A DNA stretch of 64,000 nucleotides, from assembly GCF_027409185.1 (NCBI RefSeq), contig NC_084472.1, positions 89,854,427 to 89,918,426 of the forward strand. The letters are read 5' to 3'. A model generated the notes under the pieces. That model searched no databases, was not told the DNA's origin, and saw only the letters and a list, made by a program, of their open reading frames with translations. This stretch comes from Cynocephalus volans (Eukaryota > Chordata > Mammalia > Dermoptera > Cynocephalidae). This document shows positions 53,888-64,000 of this stretch, piece by piece (the stretch's first letter is position 1; each line of letters starts with the position of its first letter). The position numbers and the translations under genes were made by a program.

Positions 53888-56800
53888 GAATAAATCAACA
53901 CCTTTCAATAACAACTCTTAATGTTAAAGGCTTAAATTCCCCAATTAAAAGACACAGACTGGCTGACTGGATCAAAAAGCAGGACCCAACTATATGCTGC
54001 CTACAAGAGACCCACCTCACCCATAAAGATTCACACAGACTAAGAGTAAAAGGATGGAAAAAGATTTACCATGCAAACAGAAAAGAAAAACGAGCTGGAG
54101 TGGCTATTCTTATATCTGACAAAATAGACTTTAAACTAAAAACCATAAAAAGAGACAACGAGGGACACTACTTAATGATAAAAGGACTGATCCATCAAGA
54201 AGACATAACAATCATAAATATGTACGCACCCAATGTTGGAGCAGCCAGATTTATAAAGCAAACTCTATTAGACCTAAAGAAGGAAATAGACACTAATACC
54301 ATAATAGCAGGGGACCTGAACACTCCACTGTCAATATTAGACAGATCATCTAGGCAAAGAATCAGTAGAGAAACACAAGATCTAAACAAGACTCTAGACC
54401 AATTGGAATTGGCAGATATCTACAGAACATTCCACCCAACAACCTCAGAATATTCATTCTTCTCATCAGCACATGGATCATTCTCCAAGATAGATCACAT
54501 ATTAGGTCACAAAGCAAGTCTCAATAAATTCAAAAAAATTGGAATTATCCCATGTATCTTCTCAGACCACAATGGATTAAAACTAGAAATTAATAACAAA
54601 CAAAACTCTGGAAACTATACAAACACATGGAAATTAAACAGCATTCTACTTAATGACATATGGGTCCAAGAAGAAATCAAGCAGGAAATCAAAAAGTTTA
54701 TTGAAACTAATGAAAACAATGATACATCATACCAAAACCTGTGGGATACTGCAAAAGCAGTATTGAGGGGAAAATTTATTGCATTAAATGCTCACTTCAG
54801 AAGAATGGAGAGATGGCAAGTGAACAACCTAACACTTCACCTTAAAGAACTAGAAAAACAAGAACAATCCAATCCTAAAGTTAGCAGACGGAAAGAAATC
54901 ATTAAGATCAGAGCAGAACTGAATGAAATTGAAAACCAAAAAACAATTCAAAAGATCAACGAATCAAAAAGTTGGTTTTTTGAAAAGATAAATAAAATTG
55001 ACAAACCATTAGCATGGCTAACAAAAAAAAGAAGAGAGAAGACTCAAATAACAAAAATTAGAAATGAAAAAGGCGATATTACAACTGATTCATCTGAAAT
55101 ACAAGGAATCATTCGAGACTACTATAAACAACTATACGCCAACAAATTTGAAAATCTGGAGGAAATGGATAAATTTCTGGACACACACAAGCTCCCAAAA
55201 CTGAACCGTGAAGACGTAGAAAATTTGAACAGACCAATAACAATAAAGGAGATTGAAGCTGTTATCAGAAGGCTCCCAACAAAGAAAAGCCCAGGACCAG
55301 ATGGTTTCACAGCAGAATTTTACCAAACATTCAAAGAGGAATTGACACCGATTCTTTACAAACTATTCCAAAAGATTGAAACGGACGCAAATCTCCCAAA
55401 CTCATTCTATGAAGCAAACATCATCCTGATACCAAAACCAGGTAAAGATATAACCAAAAAAGAAAACTACAGGCCGATATCCTTGATGAATATAGATGCA
55501 AAAATCCTCACTAAAATACTAGCAAACAGAATACAGCAACACATACGAAAAATTATTCATCACGATCAAGTGGGATTCATCCCAGGGATGCAAGGTTGGT
55601 TCAACATACGCAAATCAATAAATGTGATACACCATATTAATAAACTCAAACAGAAGGACCATATGATCATCTCTATAGATGCTGAAAAAGCATTTGATAA
55701 AGTTCAGCACTCATTCATGACAAAGACCCTCTATAAGTTAGGTATAGAGGGAAAGTATCTCAACATAATTAAAGCCATATATGCCAAACCCACAGCCAAT
55801 ATCATCCTGAATGGGGAAAAGCTGAAAGCTTTTCCTTTAAGAACAGGCACTAGACAAGGATGCCCACTCTCACCACTCCTATTCAACATAGTGTTGGAAG
55901 TACTAGCCAGAGCAATCAGAGAAGAGAAGGAAATAAAGGGCATCCAGATTGGAAAAGATGAAGTCAAACTGTCCCTGTTTGCAGATGACATGATCCTATA
56001 TATCGAACAGCCTAAAACCTCTACAAAAAAACTGTTGGAATTGATAAATGATTTCAGCACAGTAGCAGGATACAAAATCAACACACAAAAATCAGTAGCA
56101 TTTCTTTTCTCCAATAGTGAACATGCAGAAGGAGAAATCAAGAAAGCCTGCCCATTTACAATAGCCACCAAAAAAATAAAATACTTAGGAATTGAGTTAA
56201 CCAAGGAGGTGAAAAATCTCTATAATGAGAACTACAAACCACTGCTGAGAGAAATTAGAGAGGATACAAGAAGATGGAAAGATATTCCATGCTCTTGGAT
56301 TGGAAGAATCAACATAGTGAAAATGTCCATACTACCCAAAGTGATATACAAATTCAATGCAATCCCCATCAAAATTCCAAAGACATTTTTCTCAGAAATG
56401 GAAAAAACTATTCAGACATTTATATGGAACAATAAAAGACCACGCATAGCCAAAGCAATGCTCAGCAAAAAAAATAAAGCTGGAGGCATAACACTACCTG
56501 ACTTTAAGCTATACTACAAAGCTATAATAACCAAAACAGTATGGTACTGGCATAAAAACAGACACACTGACCAATGGAATAGAATAGAGAATCCAGAAAT
56601 CAACCCTCACACTTACTGCCATCTGATCTTTGACAAAGGCACCAAGCCTATTCACTGGGGAAGGGACTGCCTCTTCAGCAAGTGGTGCTGGGATAACTGG
56701 ATATCGTTATGCAGGAGAATGAAACTAGATCCATACCTCTCACCATATACTAAAATCAACTCAAAATGGATTAAGGATTTAAATATACACCCTGAGACAA

Positions 56801-57708
56801 TAAAACTTCTTAAAGAAAACATAGGGGAAACACTTCAGGAAATAGGTCTGGGCACAGACTTCATGAATACGACCCCAAAAGCACGGGCAACCAAAGGAAA
56901 AATAAACAAATGGGATTATATCAAACTAAAAAGCTTCTGCACAGCAAAAGAAACAATTAAAAGAGTTAAAAGACAACCAACAGAGTGGGAGAAAATATTT
57001 GCAAAATATACATCTGACAAAGGATTAATATCCAGAATATATAAGGAACTCAAACAACTTTACAAGAAGAAAACAAGCAACCCAATTAAAAAATGGGCAA
57101 AAGAGCTAAGTAGGCATTTCTCTAAGGAAGATATCCAAATGGCCAACAGACATATGAAAAAATGCTCAACATCACTCAGCATCCGGGAAATGCAAATCAA
57201 AACCACATTGAGATACCATCTAACCCCAGTTAGGATGGCTAAAATCCAAAAGACTATGAACAATAAATGCTGGCGAGGCTGCGGAGAAAAAGGAACTCTC
57301 ATACATTGTTGGTGGGACTGCAAAATGGTGCAGCCTCTATGGAAAATGGTATGGAGGTTCCTTAAACAATTGCAAATAGATCTACCATACGACCCAGCCA
57401 TCCCACTGTTGGGAATATACCCAGAGGAATGGAAATCATCAAGTCGAAGGTATACCTGTTCCCCAATGTTCATCGCAGCACTCTTTACAATAGCCAAGAG
57501 TTGGAACCAGCCCAAATGCCCATCATCAGATGAGTGGATACGGAAAATGTGGTACATCTACACAATGGAATACTACTCAGCTATAAAAACGAATGAAATA
57601 CTGCCATTTGCAACAACATGGATGGACCTCGAGATAATTATATTAAGTGAAACAAGTCAGGCACAGAAAGAGAAATACCACATGTTCTCACTTATTGGTG
57701 GGAGCTAA
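53881..57708 (+). CDS. L1 ORF2p endonuclease / reverse transcriptase, intact (1275 aa)
   Basis: ORF2p nicks target DNA and reverse-transcribes L1 RNA at the nick. The endonuclease domain (about residues 1-240) has Asn14, Glu43 (LQETHL), AGDLNTPLS, the SKIDHI aspartate and SDHNG near its end, i.e. the full catalytic set. The reverse transcriptase (about 500-770) has [13 protein letters not shown] and FADD with aspartates at codons 702-703. The C-terminal Cys/His motif begins at codon 1130 ([14 protein letters not shown]). These positions coincide with those of human ORF2p, also 1275 aa. No stops or frameshifts occur. Against copy 1 only scattered substitutions are seen, including Arg at codon 412 in place of the stop. 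Confidence 0.97.
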   Translation: MLRINQHLSITTLNVKGLNSPIKRHRLADWIKKQDPTICCLQETHLTHKDSHRLRVKGWKKIYHANRKEKRAGVAILISDKIDFKLKTIKRDNEGHYLMIKGLIHQEDITIINMYAPNVGAARFIKQTLLDLKKEIDTNTIIAGDLNTPLSILDRSSRQRISRETQDLNKTLDQLELADIYRTFHPTTSEYSFFSSAHGSFSKIDHILGHKASLNKFKKIGIIPCIFSDHNGLKLEINNKQNSGNYTNTWKLNSILLNDIWVQEEIKQEIKKFIETNENNDTSYQNLWDTAKAVLRGKFIALNAHFRRMERWQVNNLTLHLKELEKQEQSNPKVSRRKEIIKIRAELNEIENQKTIQKINESKSWFFEKINKIDKPLAWLTKKRREKTQITKIRNEKGDITTDSSEIQGIIRDYYKQLYANKFENLEEMDKFLDTHKLPKLNREDVENLNRPITIKEIEAVIRRLPTKKSPGPDGFTAEFYQTFKEELTPILYKLFQKIETDANLPNSFYEANIILIPKPGKDITKKENYRPISLMNIDAKILTKILANRIQQHIRKIIHHDQVGFIPGMQGWFNIRKSINVIHHINKLKQKDHMIISIDAEKAFDKVQHSFMTKTLYKLGIEGKYLNIIKAIYAKPTANIILNGEKLKAFPLRTGTRQGCPLSPLLFNIVLEVLARAIREEKEIKGIQIGKDEVKLSLFADDMILYIEQPKTSTKKLLELINDFSTVAGYKINTQKSVAFLFSNSEHAEGEIKKACPFTIATKKIKYLGIELTKEVKNLYNENYKPLLREIREDTRRWKDIPCSWIGRINIVKMSILPKVIYKFNAIPIKIPKTFFSEMEKTIQTFIWNNKRPRIAKAMLSKKNKAGGITLPDFKLYYKAIITKTVWYWHKNRHTDQWNRIENPEINPHTYCHLIFDKGTKPIHWGRDCLFSKWCWDNWISLCRRMKLDPYLSPYTKINSKWIKDLNIHPETIKLLKENIGETLQEIGLGTDFMNTTPKARATKGKINKWDYIKLKSFCTAKETIKRVKRQPTEWEKIFAKYTSDKGLISRIYKELKQLYKKKTSNPIKKWAKELSRHFSKEDIQMANRHMKKCSTSLSIREMQIKTTLRYHLTPVRMAKIQKTMNNKCWRGCGEKGTLIHCWWDCKMVQPLWKMVWRFLKQLQIDLPYDPAIPLLGIYPEEWKSSSRRYTCSPMFIAALFTIAKSWNQPKCPSSDEWIRKMWYIYTMEYYSAIKTNEILPFATTWMDLEIIILSETSQAQKEKYHMFSLIGGS

Positions 57709-57938
57709 AAATTAATATATAAATTCACACACACACATACACACATACACACACAAACCGGGGGGGGGGGGAGAAGATATAACAACCACAATTATTTGAA
57801 GTTGATACAACAAACAAACAGAAAGGACATGGTTGGGGGGAGGGGGGGAGGGAGAAGGGAGGGAGGTTTTGGTGATGGGGAGCATTAATCAGCTACAATG
57901 TATATCGACAAAATAAAATTAAAAAAAAAAAAAAAAAA
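57709..57938 (+). other. L1 copy 2 3'UTR with G-rich tract and poly(A)
   Basis: A CA/TACA repeat at 57727-57755, a 12-base G run at about 57760-57771, and a purine tract of five or more G-runs at 57834-57871 with G-quadruplex spacing. TATATCGACAAAATAAAATT precedes the poly(A) tail at 57921-57940. Confidence 0.9.
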
Positions 57939-57999
57939 AAAATGATAAATCACATACGCCAACACACTTTAATACAAAAGCAGTTTTGGTAGAATTAAG

Positions 58000-58639
58000 T
58001 CTTTTCTTTTTTTTGGTTGTCAAATGATGCTTTATTAAAATACTTTCCTTTGTACTTCTGAACACAGCTGGGCATTCCACGGCACCACTGTTGATGTCAT
58101 CTATGATGTCATGAGGCTGGCAGCCATCATCATTGCAGCCCCCAGGCTGGGCAGTCCCCAGGATCTCTTTAACTGTTCCAAAGAGTTCTCTGGCTAAAGA
58201 TTTGTGCCACATCCATCATCTGTCAAGTAATGTTGACAATCTCATCAAAAGTGATATTTCCACTGTGTTTAATGTTTTCCTGTTTCTTTCTGTCTCTTGG
58301 TGGCTCCTTGAGGGCTTTAATAATCAAGGCAAAGGCAGAAGGTACCACCTCAATGTGGCACTGTCTGTTCTGAATGGTCAGTTTCACTGTAATCCTTTGA
58401 CCCTCCCAGTCACCAGTTGTCTTGGTGATATCATCACCAACCTTTTTAGGAGACGGCTCCAGGGCGCCGATCTTGGAGACCAGAGCAGGTGCAGCACTGA
58501 CTTCGCCACTGGTGCACCTCAGGTACATAACTTTGATCTTGTTTGGGGTTGATCTTAGGCAGCTGGTGTCGGAGGAAGCCAGATTCAGGACGACCAAAGA
58601 AAACTGCACCTTGGTGTCCTCCAAGCTGAAAGCCAAAAG
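58000..58639 (-). pseudogene. RPL12: RPL12 processed pseudogene
   Basis: On the minus strand this is a retrocopy of the mRNA for ribosomal protein L12, a large-subunit protein. It shows 5'UTR-like sequence, then [59 protein letters not shown] and [15 protein letters not shown]. In a second frame it shows [19 protein letters not shown] and [16 protein letters not shown]. The 3'UTR has AATAAA (reverse of TTTATT near 58031) and an A-rich tail at about 58001-58014. No introns are present. The start-codon region is deleted and the frame breaks near 58222. The 9-bp duplication AGAATTAAG lies at 57991-57999 and 58640-58648. It is nonfunctional. Confidence 0.95.
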
Positions 58640-58648
58640 AGAATTAAG

Positions 58649-59499
58649 CTTTGAAAAATCTCTTACTGAAAAATCTGGCTAAAATAGAGTACATAATCCC
58701 CCCCCCCTTTAATCCTCTTAGTTTTCTGCAGTAGCATCACTTGCCTCAGCAAACTTAGAGTCCATATTTTCTAGAACAACTCCAATTTAGTGTAATTTTA
58801 TCCTTTTTCAATAAAATTGTTATAGAGATCACTTAAATATGACATAATCATTATGCTTTTTAAGGCTTTTATACAAATAAATTTACAATTAGTAAACCTC
58901 CTTTGTTGAGTGTGCCAATTTGGGGATTGGGAAATTTTTCACTAAGTGATAAAGACCAAAGGTAAGAGGCAGGTGAAAACTTGGCAGGAGGGTATGTGGC
59001 AGTGTTGCTGATCTCTGGAGAGAAGGCCAGGACGTGAGGGTGAGAGCAGGAATGGGCCGAGGAACAGCCAACCTTTCTCCCCATGGGTGCCATACCAGTG
59101 ACACGAAAGACACAATTTCACAATAATTTAGTTCTCAGAGAAAATATGTCCCTCCCTCTATTCTTCTTGGTAATTAAATGTCAGAAGAAGAAACTTGAAA
59201 CTAAGACTAGAAAAGGAAATAGCCAAATACTTGGCAGTGGCAAGCAAAGAGCCCATTAACTGGGATGAAACCAACAAGGAAGAAAAAACTAGGCCAGAAA
59301 ACTTGCAGAACCCTGGTACCAGGTCCCTCTGCTGCCCTACCATGAGAGCTGGGGCCTGGGCCAGTGTTCCAGAGCCCACTTCCACAAATCAAGTGCAGTG
59401 GATTGAATGGCAACCCAAAGTCACAGAAGTTTGGTCCCCACTGTGACTGAGCTGAGTCTTTATGGAAGAGAAAACATTTGCTAGATGGACAAACAGAGG
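58649..59499. other. No gene recognised
   Basis: Unassigned sequence with a C-run at about 58700-58708. Small frames on both strands lack recognisable content. Confidence 0.45.
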
Positions 59500-61230
59500 A
59501 GAGGTGTTCTCGGCAGAGAGTGTGACAAGGAGGTCAGTGCTGCTGGAGCACAGATTTTTGGATTAAGGGCCACTCAGCACGGACATGAGGAATGGCCTAA
59601 CTTGAGGCTTTGTCCTAGAGCCAAGGGGAGCCATTGACAAATTCTGATGAGGAAAGCAACATCATCTGATTTGTGGGATGGAAAGATCTGTGTGGACCCT
59701 TTTTGGAGGCTGGTGTAGAGGGGAAGAGAATGGAGCTGGTTAGAGGGCAGGGGTGAATATATGTAAGAGAAGGAATTGGCAGTGCTTGGGAAGCAGGGGA
59801 AGGAAGACCCTGAAATAATGCCTTTATGTCTGTTTGGGCAGCCGCATACACGGTTGCAATTCATTGAGATGTGAAATAGAGGATGGAAATACTGGAGTGT
59901 ATTTACGTGTGTAGAGGAAGATGATGGATCCAGTTGTGCAGCCTGAGTGTGATTGACCTGCTTAAGGTACATCCAACTGGAGATACCTGTGTAGAGGTCA
60001 GGAGAAAGGTCTCTAGAGAAACCGAGAGAGAGAGAGATTTTAGCATATTGAACACAGATGACAGTTAAAAACCTGGCTGTGAACAAAATCACTCAAGCTG
60101 AATGAGAAAAGTAAGAAAAGAACCTACATAGCAGGGGACACTTATATTTAAAGGACAGGCAAAGACAAAAGAAGAATCCACAAAAGAGATTGAGAAGAGG
60201 CCAAAAATACTACAAAGACCAGGAAAGTGGTGTCATGAAAATCAAGAGCATAAGGAGTTTCAAGAAGGTGGTGGTCAGTGATACCAACTGGCAAAAGAAG
60301 TCAAGTGTCCATTGAGTTTGACCACCAAAATGCATAGGACAGTTTTATTGGTGTGGTGAAGATGGAAGCTGGATTTCAGTAGGGATTGTGAGTGAGAGGA
60401 ATGGACACAGTGAATAGAGGCAAGGCAGGGAGCCCACTCGTGCTAGATGCTTAGCTAAGAACTGGAGAGAGAAATAGATCTAGAAAGAAAAGCAGAGGCA
60501 AGAGAAGGATTTTTATTGTTGTTGACTGTTTCAGGATGTCAAAATTTTGAATATGCTTTTATGCTAAGGGGAAAGAGCCTGTGAATGGAGAGAGACAGGA
60601 GGGGTGAATTCCTAGAAGCAGGAAATATCAGGATCCAGAACACAGAGGGGAGGCAGGAGGCAGCAGGAGAAGTTAGCCTCAGAGAGAAGAGGGACTCCTT
60701 ATCAGACAGACGGGAAGCAGGAGGGAAGAATGAATATAATACAGGCATGCATGGTGGTAGAGCAGGAGAGTGAGAGAGCTCATGTGAGCAGTAACTATTT
60801 CTTTGGGAATCTCCTGAGAATAGGAACATTTGGAGGCAATGTTGAGCAGTGTGGAGAAAGTGTGGAGTAACCCCAGGGCAGGTGCGGATGAATGCATGAG
60901 CATTGCTAAGAAATCTTGAGGGTGCAGTGGGGCTGGGTGTCATAAAAGTGGAGGGGCGCCGATTCGTGCTGATTTGTGGTTTATCAGCATTACTTGGGGC
61001 CCTGGTTTAAAGAAGGGAAGATGTAAGTTGACTTTACTCCATGCTTGTTGGCCTCCCAAAGAACAAGGGGAAAGGGTGTTGAGGGAGCCGGTAAGAAAGT
61101 TATTGAAATGATGTACCATGGAGTCTAGGTGGGAAAGGAATAGAAGTGAAGATAAGAGGGGCCTCATCGTGCCTGGAGAATGTGGAGGAGACAAGAATGA
61201 GTGGTCACGATGGGATGGGTAGTGATTTTT
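59500..61230 (+). repeat. Long ancient interspersed repeat, family not named
   Basis: A purine-rich, noncoding stretch with phrases that recur in mammalian genomes: GGGGAGCCATTGACAAATTC, AACATCATCTGATTTG, ACATCCAACTGGAGATACC, AGGTCAGGAGAAAGGTCTC, AAGAAGTCAAGTGTCCATTG and AAGATGGAAGCTGGATTTC. I recognise it as one old, degraded element of about 1.5-2 kb but cannot give a secure name. The ends are approximate. Confidence 0.5.
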
Positions 61231-62192
61231 TTCTTTGCAGCATTTGCCTTAGTTGTAATTAAATCTTTAATTAAATCATTAAGTTCTCCTGCACTAGGTG
61301 CAGGCTGTACACAAGAGGGGACCATGTCTATTTGTTTCCTCACTGTACCCAGTGCCTTGCACAGTCCCTACTGCATACTAGACACTCATTATTTTTTTGC
61401 TGAATATTTAATGAAAGAGCTGAAAGGTCAAGGAGAGACTGGATTATGGCCAGAGAGGCATAGGACTACCTCACAGGTGGAACATTTCCAAGGGATGTTG
61501 AGATCCAAGGTGGGCTAAAATAGAGTGGAGATAGAGAACCTGGCAGGTAAGGAGGTGACATGCAAATGCATTGAAGCACCCCTAGGTCATACATGAGGGG
61601 TTACGTATGGTGATCTGGAGGCAGAATTGCAAACCTAAGAAAAGGTGGAAGCTTCCTCGTGGCCCTGTGGTACACAAGTCATGGGACCTGAGAGAATGAG
61701 CAGCTACAACTTGACGAGAAGTGATCTCCTCAGATAAGGGCAAGAACATTGCTCAGAAGTGTAGAGACTTTGCTTATGATGCAGGAAGGAAGAAGATGTG
61801 AAAATCAAGAGAGCCATGACGAGCCAAGGAGAGGAAGCACAGGACAGAAAGGAGAAAGAACGAAGGAGTCCAGGTGGTTGGAGATGAAGGGGATGAGAGG
61901 CTAAAATTAACTGGTTTCCCATTTCTGACTAGAAATTTGTCAAAAAAGTAATTTAGTGCTGAAATTGATGTAGGCCTTGGCTGTGGAGGAGGCTCTGATT
62001 GCTGCTCGTATCTGGTTGTGGTACTGGCTGCAGAGAATGCCTGCCAAAACTAGGAGCAAGAGTCAAGAAAGGTGACCCAGGCCAAAATAATAAGCATAAA
62101 GAAAAATATTCTGTTCATGGGCTCATTTCAATTTCAGGCATAAATTAACTGTGAGAATCAGTTATGGCACAACTGCTTCATTTCATCTTTTC
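61231..62192 (+). other. No gene; L2-like piece at about 61290-61420
   Basis: AGAGGGGACCATGTCTATTTG...CCCAGTGCCTTGCACAGTCC...TAGACACTCATTATTTTTTTG follows the 3' end of an L2 LINE. The remainder is purine-rich and may continue the ancient repeat at 59500. Confidence 0.5.
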
Positions 62193-62204
62193 AAAATTCC
62201 TCTG

Positions 62205-62282
62205 CAGGGCTGGCTTGTTTGCTCAGCTGGTTAGAGTGCAGTGTCGTAACACCAAGGCCAGGGGTTCAGATCACAAACAAAC
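62205..62282 (+). mobile_element. tRNA-Ile-derived SINE, short
   Basis: AGGGCTGGCTTGTTTGCTCA head, GGTTAGAGTGCAGTGTCGTA, then a B box (GGGGTTCAGATC) running straight into an (ACAA)n tail, so the closing stem is missing. One-mismatch duplication AAAATTCCTCTG / AAAATTCCCCTG at 62193-62204 and 62283-62294. Confidence 0.9.
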
Positions 62283-62429
62283 AAAATTCCCCTGTAAATA
62301 CTTTCCTTTCTGCATGAGTATTCTGAGTCAGGTCTGCCTTTGCCATTAACATCTATGTTCTTAGGTTTATGGTTCACTGGTCAATCACTGCAAACATTTC
62401 TGGATAAAAAGACTGTGCATTACAGCATT

Positions 62430-63520
62430 ATTTATAATAAGCTTATGACCCAGTTGGTTCTAATTTATTAATTAGTTTTTACCAAGGAACCAGCTTTTGG
62501 ATTTGGCACTACCTTTTTCTATTTTTTAATTTATTATTTTATGCTTTTACCTGTATTTAGTTTCTTTCTTCTACTTTTTTGGGGGGACTTATTTTGTTGT
62601 TCTTTTTTAAAATTTTTTGATTTGGATATTCATTAACTTCTTTCCGTTCTTCCTTTTTTTGGACTGATTTAAGTACTTAAGACTATAAAGTTTCCCATGA
62701 GCTCTGCTTTACTTGTATTCTATAGGTTTCATTATTGCTTTTCTAGAAATTTTACAATTTGTTTAATTTCTGTATCTTCTTTATGCCAAGAGTATTTGAT
62801 AAAGTGGTTTAAAAATTCTTTAATGAAAAATTCCAAACACACACAAAAGTAGAGGAACTAGTATAATAAATTCCTATGTGCCATCACATAGCTTCAACAG
62901 TTATCAATATATAACCAATCTTGGTTTTCTCACCCAAATCCCAGACATCTTATCATTTTATGTATAAATATTTCAATTACAAATAAAGAGATTTTTAATT
63001 TCTTAGTAGAAGAGTCATTCTGTTTCTGGTTTTATTATTAATGTCTGATTTTATTGCATGATGATCAAAGAATATTTTCTGTACTATTTATATTCTTAAA
63101 GTATCTGTAATACATAAATGGAACTGGGCACTTGAAAAGAAAGTACATTCCCTATTTCTAGGATACAGAGACCTATGTATATGTTAGATTTACCTTACTT
63201 AATGTCATAAACTAGAAGTAGTAGTCTACTAATGTAGGTTCTATCTACTTCCTATACCTCTTGTAATTTCTACTTTATGAATGGAGCTACTATGTTATTT
63301 GATGCATAAATCCCCATTACTATTAATCTTCTTGATAATTACACCTATTAGCATTACAAAGTGCCCTTATTTAATGTGGGTTTTTTGGCTTGAATTCCAT
63401 CTTATCTGATATTAAGATTAAAATCTCTGCTTCCTTTTTATTTGTATTTGCTTGTTATACTATAGCTTGTCATTTTGCTTTCAGTTTTGATCACACAGTT
63501 CTTCTCAACGCCTTAGGCCC
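62430..63520 (-). mobile_element. Degraded antisense L1, interrupted near 62820-62990
   Basis: ACCAAGGAACCAGCTTTTGG, GTATTCTATAGGTTTC, TCTGATTTTATTGCATGATG and TCTGATATTAAGATTAAAAT are reverse-complement phrases of old L1 ORF2 regions. Between them, AAAAGTAGAGGAACTAGTAT...CATCACATAGCTTCAACAG looks like a separate inserted repeat. Nothing is coding. Confidence 0.6.
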
Positions 63521-63529
63521 TGTTATATG

Positions 63530-64000
63530 AAAGCAACCTTATTAGTCAGGGTTTTTAGTTGCAAGCAACAGAATCCCTGTTAGTGAGTTAGCAGAAAATA
63601 CATTTATCAAAGGATATCAGGTAGCTCATGGTATTTCCAGGGGAACCAAAGAATTAGTCTAGTGGGCCAGGAACAATATCCATTCACCCCACAGGACTTC
63701 TCTCAGGCGTGATCCGATCACACCTGACACTGACCCTGCAGCTCACACCCCTGACACTGAGCAATGGACAATATCAGGACCTCTGTCACTGCTGTTCTGA
63801 AAGCTTGATGTCTCCCCACCACACCACACCACCTCTCCAGGAAGTGGTTCCACTGTCCTTTCTCATTTTGCCTTCTTCAAAATAAAAGTCTGACTGACAG
63901 AAGCTAGGTCCATTCCTGTGCCCTAGCTTCAAAGAAGACTGGACATTGAATTCTAGCTTCTATCTTCAGGAGGAGACTTTAGAATATGGGGACTTCCCCA
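63530..64000. other. No gene; ancient repeat text
   Basis: TTAGTCAGGGTTTTTAGTTG...GCAAGCAACAGAATCCCTG...AAGGATATCAGGTAGCTCA resembles an old mammalian repeat I cannot name. It runs out of the window. Confidence 0.4.

Larger units (their letters stand above)
51175..57938 (+). mobile_element. Full-length LINE-1 copy 2, both ORFs intact
   Basis: 6.76 kb with complete 5'UTR, ORF1, spacer, ORF2 and 3'UTR, and a poly(A) tail of about 20 bases. The 15-bp duplication AAAATGATAAATCAC lies at 51160-51174 and 57939-57953 (the left part is ambiguous with the tail). The target is TTTT/AAAA, the preferred L1 endonuclease site. Both ORFs are open at full length with all recognised catalytic residues, so it may be retrotransposition-competent. 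Perfect target duplications and near-identity with copy 1 argue for a recent insertion. Confidence 0.96.

Noticed and set aside
58133-58552. 139-codon plus-strand frame
   Set aside because: It is the antisense of the RPL12 processed pseudogene.
58000-58639. RPL12 as a functional gene
   Set aside because: No introns, start codon lost, frame broken, flanked by a target duplication.

Overview
This is mammalian nuclear DNA built mostly from transposable elements. I found no intact host protein-coding gene. The best lineage clue is a tRNA-Ile-derived SINE, present as at least ten monomers and one dimer. It keeps tRNA-Ile A-box and B-box text and ends in A-rich tails. I associate this SINE type with colugos (Dermoptera; the CYN SINEs), so a colugo is my best guess, at about 60% confidence. 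MIR, L2, MLT1 and old L1M fossils fit any placental mammal.

Layout. 1-2090: two head-to-tail L1 3' ends. 2135-3040: an LTR-like piece and two SINEs. 3568-12625: an old L1M 3' end broken twice, once by a complete but heavily mutated class I provirus (ERV-A, 3608-11853, tRNA-Phe primer site) and once by an unrelated solo LTR (11932-12601). 12690-24277: SINEs, MIR, MER5-like, L2, L1M and MLT1 fossils, plus a solo LTR (19937-20447) related to the second provirus. 24282-32938: a complete murine-leukaemia-virus-like gammaretroviral provirus (ERV-B, tRNA-Pro-type primer site, 4-bp target duplication), broken by frameshifts and stops. 35541-43113: full-length L1 copy 1, carrying about 780 bp of 3'-transduced DNA between its own tail and a second poly(A), with a matching 14-bp target duplication. 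43404-51160: SINE, LTR, L2, MIR and MLT1 fossils. 51175-57938: full-length L1 copy 2, with both ORFs open, all recognisable catalytic residues present and a 15-bp target duplication. 58000-58639: an antisense RPL12 processed pseudogene. 59500-64000: ancient repeats, one SINE and antisense L1 relics.

The only apparently functional unit is L1 copy 2. It encodes an ORF1p RNA-binding chaperone and an ORF2p endonuclease/reverse transcriptase. Such proteins could also mobilise the SINEs and processed pseudogenes, whose A-tails and target duplications are L1-like. The most unusual feature is a 46-codon reading frame in the long ORF1-ORF2 spacer of both full-length L1s. Its first AUG is the first after the ORF1 stop, and its stop codon overlaps the ORF2 start, which suggests a termination-reinitiation relay. 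No CRISPR arrays, operons or bacterial features are present.
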